A stretch of DNA of 34,158 nucleotides, taken from contig JASJGJ010000011.1 of assembly GCA_033791605.1 (NCBI GenBank), forward strand, positions 1 through 34,158, written 5' to 3'. The position numbers and the translations under genes were made by a program. This stretch comes from Porticoccus sp033791605 (GTDB lineage: Bacteria; Pseudomonadota; Gammaproteobacteria; Pseudomonadales; Porticoccaceae). How positions within the stretch are numbered: position 1 is the stretch's first letter; the number at the start of each line of letters is the position of its first letter. Shown here in pieces: positions 24,307-32,550 of this stretch. Under the pieces are notes generated by a model that saw only the letters and a program-made list of their open reading frames with translations, was not told the origin of the DNA and did not search any database.

Positions 24307-24704
24307 GATGTATATTCAACCATTTCTTTGGGTGTTCAGCTTCGCCACGCTCAAGTAAAGGTTAAACTTTTGTTGCGGGGACGGACTCTCTGTAGAGCGC
24401 TATGTTACTTTACTTCGTGTTTTCTAGGTACCTTATCTTTAATCTGATTTGGCGTGAGTTATTGTATATTTTTCGGTAAATATTAACAGTAGGTTCTGTT
24501 TTTCGGGGGGGGGCATGCTTCTTGGTTTGTTCTCAGTGGCTGAACGAGAGGCCTGAGTGGCAATTATTTTTCAAATATTGTTGATAAAATTGTCGCAAAT
24601 TTAGGGTGCATAGGCATCCGCTATGGTTGCTGGTCAATGGTTTCTGGTGCGTGGTACACTCGCTAGCAATTGGTAATCGAAGCACTCAATGGAGGGGCTG
24701 TATA
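24307..24704. other. 398-base divergent promoter region of the EPS operon
   Basis: This region lies between the priming transferase (-) and the export lipoprotein (+). It contains a run of nine G at 24505-24513, AT-rich stretches on both sides, and GGAGG at 24691-24695, which is the ribosome site for the GTG at 24705. A sigma-54-like sequence at 24652-24668 has an eleven-base gap and is not accepted. No sigma-70 pair was convincing. No coding frame is supported. Confidence 0.5.
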
Positions 24705-25346
24705 GTGTCTGATTTGATCTCATTTTCATTAAAAACTTTGCGAGTAGTGGGCCTTGGTTCGCTAGTGGTTGGTCTTTTTGGTTGTGGTTCTAATCCACTC
24801 CCTCAAGTCCCTGATGAACAACGAAACATGGAAGCTGAGTATACTTATGTTATTGGTCCAGGAGACAGCATGGAGGTGTTTGTCTGGGGTAATGAGGAGT
24901 TGACTGTTAGTGGAGTTGAGGTGCGCCCAGATGGAAAAATCTCAACACGCCTTGTAGAAAATATTGAGGCGAGTGGTAAGACTCCATCGCAGCTTGCGAG
25001 GGATATTGAAGAAGCCTATTCCGAGTATGTGAAAAGTGCTGTTGTCAGTGTCATCGTGAATAACTTTGAAGGTGTACCTTCTCAGCAGGTTCGAGTGGTT
25101 GGTGAGGCGGCCGAACCCCTTAAGGTTCCTTTCAGGAAGCATATGACCTTACTTGATCTTATGGTTGAAGTGGGCGGCCTGACGGAATTTGCTGACGGTA
25201 ACAAAGCGGTACTTATTCGTAATTTTGATGATGCGCAAAGCACCTATAATATTCGCTTGGCGGACTTATTAAAAGATGGTGACATCTCTGCAAATGTGGC
25301 TCTCTTCCCTGGCGACATCGTTATTATTCCTGAAGCTTGGTTTTAA
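24705..25346 (+). CDS. XrtA-system polysaccharide export lipoprotein (Wza/EpsA-like)
   Basis: This is the outer-membrane export channel component of the Poly_export/SLBB family. I place the start at the GTG following GGAGG by nine bases, giving 213 residues and a good lipoprotein signal (SDLISFSLKTLRVVGLGSLV) with lipobox LFGC; Cys28 would be lipidated. The longer in-frame reading from 24606 would put 33 unusual residues before the signal. The Poly_export domain begins YVIGPGDSMEVFVWGNEEL, and an SLBB domain (RVVGEAAEPLKVPF...) follows. It ends PGDIVIIPEAWF, a typical XrtA-type short Wza. It is the first gene of the operon running to the right edge. Confidence 0.95.
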   Translation: MSDLISFSLKTLRVVGLGSLVVGLFGCGSNPLPQVPDEQRNMEAEYTYVIGPGDSMEVFVWGNEELTVSGVEVRPDGKISTRLVENIEASGKTPSQLARDIEEAYSEYVKSAVVSVIVNNFEGVPSQQVRVVGEAAEPLKVPFRKHMTLLDLMVEVGGLTEFADGNKAVLIRNFDDAQSTYNIRLADLLKDGDISANVALFPGDIVIIPEAWF

Positions 25347-25382
25347 TTAGCGGTCGCATGAAATATTAGGGAAGAATAAATT

Positions 25383-26924
25383 ATGCAAGATGTGTTGGGT
25401 CAGCTGTTTTCTTATCTTTCAGGCGTTTGGCGGTTTCGCTGGGTGGGGCTTCTGGCTGTCTGGGTGATAGCAATTAGTGGGTGGCTCTGGGTTTCTCAAA
25501 TGCCTCAGCAGTATTCTGCTTCTGCTCGAATCCACGTGGATACTAATAGCATCTTGCGCCCCTTGTTGAGGGGCTTGGCTGTGCAGCCTGATATTAATCA
25601 GAGAGTGCAGCTGATGAGCCGAACGTTGTTGAGCCGGCCAAATCTTGAGAAGTTGATACGAATGACTGATCTTGATCTTCAGGTGAAAACAGAAAAAGAA
25701 AAAGAGAAGCTTTTTTCAGAATTGAAGCAGGCTATTACGTTATCTGGTGATCGAAGAAACAGCTCTCTTTATTCAGTTTCTTATTATCATGCGGATAGGG
25801 ATCTTGCAAAAAAAGTGGTGCAAGCCTTAATTACCGTATTTGTTGAAAGTGCAATGGGTGATAAGCGTGGTGACTCAAGCGATGCACAAAATTTTCTGGA
25901 TCTGCAGATAAAAGATTATGAGCAGCGTTTGGTTGATGCTGAAACTAAATTAGCCAGCTTCAAGCAAAAATATGCAGGAGTGTTGCCTGGGAAAGCCGGT
26001 GGTTATTACCAGCGTCTAATTGAGGCAAAGGAGCAGCATAGCCAAGCTCATCTTCAGTTGAGTGAGATGCAGAACAGAAGAAATGAGTTAAAGCGTCAGC
26101 TATCAGGGGAGCAGCCCGTGTTCCTTTCGAGTGGTGCCGGTGAAGCGAGCCCCTCCTCTTTAGATGGACGTATCCGTGGGCTAAATGCAAGACTTGATGA
26201 TCTTTTGACTCGGTATACAGACCGACATCCGGAAGTGATTCAGATTAATAGTTTGATTGAAACGCTTGAGCAAGAACGGAATGTTGAGCTTGAAAAAGTC
26301 ATGGCCGGTGGCTCATCTGATTATTCAGGGCTTAACCAAAGCCCTGTTTATCAGCAAATGAGAGGTATGCTTGCTGAAGCCGAAGCGAGTGTTGCTGAGC
26401 TCTCTGTTCGGGTTGAAGAATACAGCCGCCGGGTGAAAGAGTTAGAGGGTATGGTGGATAAGATACCTGTCATAGAGGCAGAGTTGACACAGTTGAACCG
26501 TGATTACGACGTTGTGTCACAGCAGCATACGGAATTGCTTGAACGGCGGGAATCGGCTCATATTTCTGAAGATGTAGAGCAGCAAGCAAGTGATGTGATC
26601 TTTAAAGTGATTGACCCACCCTTCGTGCCGTTGAGGCCGAACAAACCAAATAAGTTATTGCTTAATGCGGGAGTTCTTGTCGTATCGCTGGGTATAGGTG
26701 TTGGTTTGGCTCTGTTGTTGTCAATACTTAAGCCCGTAATTTCTGATCGCAGAACGCTAACTAGAGTAACCGGCCTTCCTGTTCTGGGTAGTATTACCTA
26801 TACGGCAACAGCGGTAGAGTCGAGAACAGCGTTTATTCGAAAGCTGCAATTCTCCCTGCTGACGTTATTGTTAATTGTTGTCTATGCAGGGTTTAGTTTA
26901 GGGCAGCAATGGGCATTGGCTTAG
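25383..26924 (+). CDS. XrtA-system chain-length determinant (Wzz/GNVR)
   Basis: A 513-residue inner-membrane polysaccharide co-polymerase of the TIGR03007 type. It has an N-terminal membrane segment (WVGLLAVWVIAISGWLWV), a Wzz domain (ARIHVDTNSILRPLLRGLAV), and a long coiled-coil periplasmic region (about residues 170-410). The GNVR-type PPFVPLRPNKPNK motif and a membrane helix (LLLNAGVLVVSLGIGVGLAL) follow, and a last hydrophobic helix lies near the C-terminus. It lacks a kinase domain, which is encoded separately next to it. The ATG has GGGAAG upstream; spacing to the lipoprotein gene is 36 bases. Confidence 0.95.
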   Translation: MQDVLGQLFSYLSGVWRFRWVGLLAVWVIAISGWLWVSQMPQQYSASARIHVDTNSILRPLLRGLAVQPDINQRVQLMSRTLLSRPNLEKLIRMTDLDLQVKTEKEKEKLFSELKQAITLSGDRRNSSLYSVSYYHADRDLAKKVVQALITVFVESAMGDKRGDSSDAQNFLDLQIKDYEQRLVDAETKLASFKQKYAGVLPGKAGGYYQRLIEAKEQHSQAHLQLSEMQNRRNELKRQLSGEQPVFLSSGAGEASPSSLDGRIRGLNARLDDLLTRYTDRHPEVIQINSLIETLEQERNVELEKVMAGGSSDYSGLNQSPVYQQMRGMLAEAEASVAELSVRVEEYSRRVKELEGMVDKIPVIEAELTQLNRDYDVVSQQHTELLERRESAHISEDVEQQASDVIFKVIDPPFVPLRPNKPNKLLLNAGVLVVSLGIGVGLALLLSILKPVISDRRTLTRVTGLPVLGSITYTATAVESRTAFIRKLQFSLLTLLLIVVYAGFSLGQQWALA

Positions 26925-26988
26925 ACTTAAAGTTGTAGTTTGTTGTGTCAGGGGATCATATCTCCATTAATGATTGCTAAAGGATTGT

Positions 26989-27969
26989 ATGAGCACAATA
27001 GAAAAGGCAGTTGAAAAATTAGGGCGCCAGTCTCCACCTCAGGAGCAAGAGGTTGCCTCAACGATTTCTGTACACGAAGAACGACATTCCGATTTGGATG
27101 TTTTTCCAGAGTGTGTAGAGGTTCCTGATGATTCCGGGATGATCGAAAATAGATTGGAGCAGACTGAGTCAGAGCCAGAATCAACCCAAGAGATTTTTCA
27201 GCTCCCTTTATCCAGATTGGAGTCTATGGGGTTCGTGTCTACGAATAACCCTCGAAGTCATATTGCTGAAGAGTTTCGAGGAATAAAACGCCCACTGTTA
27301 ATGAATATTGATAGGCGGAGTGTGGGATCAACTGAAAATGCCAATCTCATTATGGTCACTAGCTCATATGAGGGTGAAGGCAAAACATTTTCTGCTGTTA
27401 ATCTTATGCTGAGCATCTCTATGGAAAAGAATAAAACGGTTCTTTTTGTGGATGCAGATATCGCCAAGGCTTCGGCAGGAAAAGTACTCGGTATCCCCGA
27501 TGATGCTCCTGGCTTTGTTGATGTTATTGAGCATGAAAATGTTGGTTTTGAGGATGTTATTTTAAAAACTAATATTCCAAATGTGAGGATAATTCCTGCC
27601 GGTAAGGTCACTGAACATTCAACAGAGCTGCTTGCCAGTGACCGCATGGAATATTTGATGAAAGAGTTGTCGGGCCGTTATCCGGACAGGATTATTATTT
27701 TTGATTCTCCCCCTTTTCTGCAGACTAGTGAGGCTAGTGTTTTAGCCAATTTTATGGGGCAGGTCGTCTTTGTTGTGGAATCTGAGAAAACGTCACCCGA
27801 TATGGTTAGTCAGGCGGTAAGTCAGATTGCGGACGATAAAATTATTGGTCTGGTGCTAAATAAAACAAGAAAATACCCATGGGATCGTCATCTTCACGGG
27901 TATGGCTATGGCTACGGTTATGGCTACGGGGCTGACTCAGGCAGAGCCAGAGCAATAGCAGATAGTTAA
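26989..27969 (+). CDS. XrtA-associated tyrosine autokinase (BY-kinase)
   Basis: This cytoplasmic bacterial tyrosine kinase works with the chain-length protein. It has 326 residues starting MSTIEKAVEKL, the usual start of this family; AAAGGA lies four bases before this ATG, and a TTG five codons upstream is less likely. Walker A is SSYEGEGKTF, Walker A' is VLFVDADIAKAS and Walker B is IIIFDSPPF. The C-terminus has a striking Gly-Tyr run (HGYGYGYGYGYGADSG), the tyrosine cluster expected to be autophosphorylated, encoded by imperfect hexamer repeats around 27900-27930. An acidic, Glu-rich linker precedes the kinase domain. Confidence 0.94.
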   Translation: MSTIEKAVEKLGRQSPPQEQEVASTISVHEERHSDLDVFPECVEVPDDSGMIENRLEQTESEPESTQEIFQLPLSRLESMGFVSTNNPRSHIAEEFRGIKRPLLMNIDRRSVGSTENANLIMVTSSYEGEGKTFSAVNLMLSISMEKNKTVLFVDADIAKASAGKVLGIPDDAPGFVDVIEHENVGFEDVILKTNIPNVRIIPAGKVTEHSTELLASDRMEYLMKELSGRYPDRIIIFDSPPFLQTSEASVLANFMGQVVFVVESEKTSPDMVSQAVSQIADDKIIGLVLNKTRKYPWDRHLHGYGYGYGYGYGADSGRARAIADS

Positions 27970-27993
27970 GCAAGTTAGTTAGAGGCGGTGTCG

Positions 27994-29454
27994 ATGTTTA
28001 AGCTTAAGCCACATATTTTAATAGCCAAAGCTGGGCTTGTAGCCCTGTCATGCTTTGTCTTGTCATTGGATGTGGTGGCTGGAGAATGGATCGTTAAATC
28101 TGGTTTAAATGTTGGGGAGGTCTACACAGACAACGTTGATTTAGATGAAAGTGATAAAGACAGCGAATTGATGACTGTCGTTACCCCGAAAATAGATATA
28201 ACAGGTAAGGGTAGGCGCGGGAATGTCAAAGCATTGGCCACCTTTGAAATGAATAGTGCGGGGGGTGATGCAGACTTTTTTTCTCCAAGAATTCAAGCGG
28301 ATGCCGATGCAGAATTATGGGAAGACCTTTTGTTTATCGAGGGTGATATATACGCCAATCAATCGCTGATTGATCCATTTTCTAAGGCGGGTAATAGCTC
28401 ACTTAATAGCAATGATAACGTTACCACCACCTATGACTACAGTATTAGCCCTTATATTCTAAAACACTTTGGGCGTACGGCAGATTTAACAGTACGTTAC
28501 ACCTATGACGATCAAATCAATACAGGTGATGAGCTATCTGATAGCACAAAGCAATCCGTGTTGGGCACACTAGCTAGTGGTGATAATTTCTCTCGCATTG
28601 ACTGGACGCTGACCACCGAATACCAGGAAACGACCTTTGATGGTGGGGGTTTCATGGGGCAGGATGGCGAGAATGAACAGTTTACTACTAGTATTAAACT
28701 TGGCTATCAGTTATTTCGTCGATTAAATGTGAATGGCACAATAGGTCAGGAGTCAAATAGCTTTAGTACGGCCGACGGTGACGATCCTGATGATCAGTTT
28801 TGGGATATAGGCATACGTTGGGAACCCACACCAAGAACCTCTATCGATGCGGGTTACGGTAAACATTTTTATAGTACAACGCCTCGTTTCAAGTTTTCAC
28901 ATAGGATGCGTAAGCTGACCTTTGAGTCTAGCTATACTCGTTCACTGACAGATACTCGATCTGAGCGAAGAAATACAAATCCTTTCGGGTTTACGGAAGC
29001 TCAGCTCCAGCAGTTAGAGGATGTTGTACCGGGCTTTAATCAATTTTTATCTGATAATTTTACTTTTCAGGATCAGGGTATTTTTGTCAATGAACGCTTT
29101 GATAACTCTCTGTCCTTAAAAGGAAAACGAACAACAGCTAGCCTGTACTACAAAGAGTCCAAGCAAATACGTGAAGATATCGATGACGATTCTATTTTTA
29201 CTTCCTTTGGGGTCACTATGGAGCGAAAGCTGTCTTCCAAAAATACGCTGAATTCTCGTATTTCTTGGGATGAGAGAGAGGATGGTTCAGGTTTTGTTGT
29301 GGACACATCCCGCTTCTTTGTCAGTCTGAAAAGAAAAATTGGCACCCGCACCTCTGTTAGTGTTGCTTATAGTTTTGCTGAGCGGGATTCCGACAGAGTA
29401 GATGACGACTATAAAGAAAACCGGTTGAGCCTTAACTTCTCTATCGATCTATAA
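27994..29454 (+). CDS. XrtA/PEP-CTERM outer-membrane protein, TIGR03016 type
   Basis: A predicted beta-barrel outer-membrane protein of 486 residues, required with Wza-like export in XrtA loci. The signal peptide ends near VVAGEW. The start is the ATG with AGAGG eight bases upstream; a GTG two codons earlier is too close to that site. The mature region has many alternating strands with aromatic ends, for example VGEVYTDNVDLDESDKDSEL, and ends with a penultimate strand plus SLNFSIDL, as in barrel C-termini. The ATPase that usually follows this gene is missing here and is found at 10951. Confidence 0.9.
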   Translation: MFKLKPHILIAKAGLVALSCFVLSLDVVAGEWIVKSGLNVGEVYTDNVDLDESDKDSELMTVVTPKIDITGKGRRGNVKALATFEMNSAGGDADFFSPRIQADADAELWEDLLFIEGDIYANQSLIDPFSKAGNSSLNSNDNVTTTYDYSISPYILKHFGRTADLTVRYTYDDQINTGDELSDSTKQSVLGTLASGDNFSRIDWTLTTEYQETTFDGGGFMGQDGENEQFTTSIKLGYQLFRRLNVNGTIGQESNSFSTADGDDPDDQFWDIGIRWEPTPRTSIDAGYGKHFYSTTPRFKFSHRMRKLTFESSYTRSLTDTRSERRNTNPFGFTEAQLQQLEDVVPGFNQFLSDNFTFQDQGIFVNERFDNSLSLKGKRTTASLYYKESKQIREDIDDDSIFTSFGVTMERKLSSKNTLNSRISWDEREDGSGFVVDTSRFFVSLKRKIGTRTSVSVAYSFAERDSDRVDDDYKENRLSLNFSIDL

Positions 29455-29465
29455 GGGAAATCCCG

Positions 29466-30626
29466 ATGACCTTTTCGAATAAGCCCCCACAGATCCTCTG
29501 TGTTGTTGGGGCTAGGCCTAACTTTATGAAAATTGCCCCGATTATGAGGGCGTTGAATAGCCCTGCTTTCGGTCTTTCGGCGTGTCTGTTGCATACAGGG
29601 CAACACTACGATGTGGCCATGAAAAAGTCATTCTTTGACCAGTTACAAATCCCTGAGCCAGATATTGATCTTGGTGTAGGTTCTGGAAGCCATGCTGAGC
29701 AGACAGCAGAAATTATGAAGCGATTTGAACCGGTTTTGGATGACATAAAACCAACAGCGGTTTTAGTTGTGGGCGATGTGAATTCTACGATTGCTTGTGC
29801 ATTGGTAGCTGTGAAGAAAAATATACCGGTTATCCATGTAGAGGCAGGCTTGCGTAGTGGCGACCGATCCATGCCAGAGGAAATTAATCGGGTTTTAACT
29901 GATCAAATATCTGACATATTGTTTACCACAGAAAAAACTGCTGAGCCTAATTTGGTCAGAGAGGGTATCGCGCCAGAACGTATTCATTTTTCTGGGAACG
30001 TGATGATTGATACCCTGTTATTTAATCTGGATCGTGCGACCCCCACGGAACAAACGCTTGCAACGTTCTGTGGTACCCAAGGGGGTGCCACTTCATCCTC
30101 CCCCGATTTATCAAAAGGTTATGGCCTTGTCACGCTGCATCGTCCATCTAATGTAGATGATCCTATTGTTCTTGAACGACTATTAACCGTATTGGGTAAG
30201 GTGAGTAAAGATCTTCCTTTGATCTTTCCTATACATCCAAGAACAAAGGGCAAGATTGCTGAAGCTGGATTAGAGTCCCTGATAGCCGATGCAAATTTTT
30301 ATTGTCTTCCGCCCCTTGGCTATTTGGAAATGTTGGGTGTGATGAAAGATGCCAGACTGGTTTTGACGGACTCTGGGGGTATTCAGGAAGAGACAACAGC
30401 ATTGGGTGTTCCCTGTATTACCTTGAGAGAAAATACCGAGAGACCCATTACGGTAGAGCAAGGCACCAATACTATTGTTGGCAGTGATCCAGAGAAAATT
30501 CTTGCCTGTGTTGCCGATACCATAAGGTCCGGTGGGAAATCTGGAATGGTGCCTGACCTGTGGGATGGCAAGGCCGCTGAACGTATTGCTCAAACGATCA
30601 GTGATTGGGTTAAAACACTGCCATGA
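29466..30626 (+). CDS. wecB: UDP-N-acetylglucosamine 2-epimerase (non-hydrolysing)
   Basis: WecB converts UDP-GlcNAc to UDP-ManNAc in the cytoplasm. The 386 residues show the N-terminal CVVGARPNFMKIAPIM, VVGDVNSTIA, HVEAGLRSGD and MPEEINRVLTDQ. VTLHRPSNVD carries the family histidine, and LTDSGGIQEET and GVPCITLRENTERPIT follow. A short insert of Gly/Ser-rich residues (QGGATSSSPDL) precedes the VTLHRPSN block. It is 11 bases after the outer-membrane protein and overlaps the deacetylase by four bases. It supplies ManNAc-type sugar to the polymer; no wecC is nearby. Confidence 0.95.
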   Translation: MTFSNKPPQILCVVGARPNFMKIAPIMRALNSPAFGLSACLLHTGQHYDVAMKKSFFDQLQIPEPDIDLGVGSGSHAEQTAEIMKRFEPVLDDIKPTAVLVVGDVNSTIACALVAVKKNIPVIHVEAGLRSGDRSMPEEINRVLTDQISDILFTTEKTAEPNLVREGIAPERIHFSGNVMIDTLLFNLDRATPTEQTLATFCGTQGGATSSSPDLSKGYGLVTLHRPSNVDDPIVLERLLTVLGKVSKDLPLIFPIHPRTKGKIAEAGLESLIADANFYCLPPLGYLEMLGVMKDARLVLTDSGGIQEETTALGVPCITLRENTERPITVEQGTNTIVGSDPEKILACVADTIRSGGKSGMVPDLWDGKAAERIAQTISDWVKTLP

Positions 30627-31507
30627 AGAAGCAAAACTCAATGTGTAATGCCATGTCTGTTGATGTGGAAGACTATTTTCAGGTGTCAGCTTTTGAAAAA
30701 CATATCGAGAAGTCTGATTGGAATAGTATTCCTTGTCGGGTAGAGGCAAATATTGAACGGATTTTAGCGTTATTCGAACAAAAAGGAATCAAGGCAACTT
30801 TTTTTACTTTGGGTTGGGTTGCTGAACGATACCCGAGTATGGTGAAAAAAATTGTTGAACATGGCCATGAGCTTGCTAGTCATGGTTGGGAGCACACTCG
30901 TGTCACTCAGCAGCAACAACAAGAATTCAGTCAGGATATTATTCGAACTAGGCATTTACTGGAAGATTTATCAGGCCTTCAAATTAAGGGATATCGCGCA
31001 GCCAGTTATTCTATTTGTAGAGAAAATCTTTGGGCATTGGATTGCCTCGCTGATGCGGGTTATCTGTATAGCTCCAGCATAGTACCTATTAAGCATGATC
31101 TTTATGGTATTCCCGATGCGCCAAGGTTTGCTTTTTCCTCTGCAGAAGACAGGCTGTTGGAAATACCTATTTCTACGATCAATATTGCCGGGCGTAACAT
31201 AAACTGTGGTGGCGGCGGTTGGTTTAGGCTTTTCCCTTATCGTTTTTCGCGTTGGGCAATTAATAGCGTCAATACTAAAGACCGGCAGCCCTGTATTTTT
31301 TATTTTCACCCATGGGAAGTGGATCCTGATCAACCACGAGTTGAATCTGCCAGTAGAAAGTCAAAGTTTAGGCACTACTTAAATCTCGACAAGATGCATG
31401 ACCGGTTAGCCAACCTTATCGATGATTTCCATTGGGGTCGCGTTGATGAGGTGTTTCTGAGTGAAGTAACAAAAGCCCCAATAATTAATCTCCGGAGTCA
31501 TAATTAG
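30623..31507 (+). CDS. XrtA-associated polysaccharide deacetylase (DUF3473)
   Basis: This NodB-type carbohydrate esterase removes N-acetyl groups from the polymer or its intermediate. It has 294 residues starting MKKQNSMCNAMSVDVEDYFQVS; the D-V-E-D motif and the later SHGWEHTRV (HxxxH) give the metal site, and RAASYSI is the next motif. The C-terminal DUF3473 extension is recognised by FYFHPWEVDPDQPR. There is no signal peptide, so it is probably cytoplasmic or membrane-peripheral, as usual for the XrtA form. The stop TAG overlaps the next start by one base. Confidence 0.94.
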   Translation: MKKQNSMCNAMSVDVEDYFQVSAFEKHIEKSDWNSIPCRVEANIERILALFEQKGIKATFFTLGWVAERYPSMVKKIVEHGHELASHGWEHTRVTQQQQQEFSQDIIRTRHLLEDLSGLQIKGYRAASYSICRENLWALDCLADAGYLYSSSIVPIKHDLYGIPDAPRFAFSSAEDRLLEIPISTINIAGRNINCGGGGWFRLFPYRFSRWAINSVNTKDRQPCIFYFHPWEVDPDQPRVESASRKSKFRHYLNLDKMHDRLANLIDDFHWGRVDEVFLSEVTKAPIINLRSHN

Positions 31508-32535
31508 TGCTTACCATTCATCAGCTTTCAGAAGACAAGTTTTCTCTGTGGGATGCGTTTGTTTCCAACTCGGTAGAGGCTACATTCTTTCACCGGGCTG
31601 GGTGGAAAACGGTATTGGAAAGCGCATTTGGTCACCGAGGTTATTTTCTCTATGCAGAGCGCAATGGTGAAATAAAGGGGATCCTTCCCTTGGCTCACAA
31701 TAAAAGCGTACTGTTTGGGAATGTCCTAGTTTCAACGCCTTTTTGTGTTTATGGCGGCATTGTTGCTGACGACTCAGAAGTTGCATCAGCTCTTAGGAAG
31801 GCGGCTTGTGAACTCGCTCATAGTTTGAAAGTAGATGCTTTAGAGTTGAGGAATATAAAAGCGTCTAATGAGGGTTGGCCAGAAAAGAGTCTTTATTCCA
31901 CATTTCGAAAAAGCATTGATAGTGATCCCGAAGTCAATATGAAGGCTATTCCCAGCAAGCAACGGACCATGATCAGGAAAGGGATCAAAAATGGTTTAGT
32001 GAGTGAGGTGGGGGATCATTGGGACCGTGCGTATCGTGTGTACTCTGAGAGTGTACGAAATCTGGGAACACCCGTTTTCACCAATAAATATTTTAAAATC
32101 TTGAAGCAAGTTTTTGCTGATGATTGTGGTGTGATGATGATTTCACACCAGGGTAAAGATGTGGCGGGTGTAGTCAGCTTTTACTTTCGTGATGAAGTTT
32201 TACCTTACTATGGTGGTAGTGTTGCCTCTGCTCGAACAATTAAAGGCGTAAATGATTTTATGTACTGGGAGCTCATGAGACGTTCGGCAGAGCAGGGCAT
32301 CAAAATCTTTGATTTTGGACGAAGCAAAAATGATACCGGACCATATCACTTTAAAAAACACTGGGGTTTTACGCCAGAGCCGCTGCATTATGAATATTCG
32401 TTGATAACAGCGGACAGTGCGCCAGATATTAATCCGTTAAACCCTAAATATCAGTTATTTATAAAAGCTTGGAAAAAGCTCCCTCTTTTCGCGGCTAATT
32501 TAATGGGGCCAATCTTGGCCAAAAATCTTGGCTAA
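31507..32535 (+). CDS. XrtA-associated FemAB-like acyltransferase
   Basis: A 342-residue FemAB/GNAT protein of the XrtA/PEP-CTERM group (TIGR03019). It has GWKTVLESAFGHRGYFLYAER, a mid region with PSKQRTMIRKGIKNGL, and the C-terminal FDFGRSKNDTGPYHFKKHWGF block, the family hallmark. It probably transfers an acyl or aminoacyl group to an amino group freed by the deacetylase; this is inferred from order. The start is GTG, overlapping the deacetylase stop by one base. The next gene follows after 15 bases. Confidence 0.93.
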   Translation: MLTIHQLSEDKFSLWDAFVSNSVEATFFHRAGWKTVLESAFGHRGYFLYAERNGEIKGILPLAHNKSVLFGNVLVSTPFCVYGGIVADDSEVASALRKAACELAHSLKVDALELRNIKASNEGWPEKSLYSTFRKSIDSDPEVNMKAIPSKQRTMIRKGIKNGLVSEVGDHWDRAYRVYSESVRNLGTPVFTNKYFKILKQVFADDCGVMMISHQGKDVAGVVSFYFRDEVLPYYGGSVASARTIKGVNDFMYWELMRRSAEQGIKIFDFGRSKNDTGPYHFKKHWGFTPEPLHYEYSLITADSAPDINPLNPKYQLFIKAWKKLPLFAANLMGPILAKNLG

Positions 32536-32550
32536 TAAGGTCATGGATAT

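Noticed and set aside
24505..24518. GG-N10-GC made by the G9 run and ATGC
   Set aside because: The -24 half is only part of a G homopolymer and lacks TGGC; spacing match is accidental.
24652..24668. TGGTACACTCGCTAGCA resembling a sigma-54 promoter before the export lipoprotein
   Set aside because: The gap between GG and GC is eleven bases instead of ten, a spacing sigma-54 tolerates poorly.
24606..24704. N-terminal extension of the export lipoprotein by 33 codons
   Set aside because: It would bury the lipoprotein signal; the GTG at 24705 has a strong GGAGG site and gives a normal signal peptide.
27258..27647. Minus-strand open frame of 129 codons within the tyrosine kinase gene
   Set aside because: Shadow of the kinase coding strand; Ser/Thr-rich with no recognisable domain.
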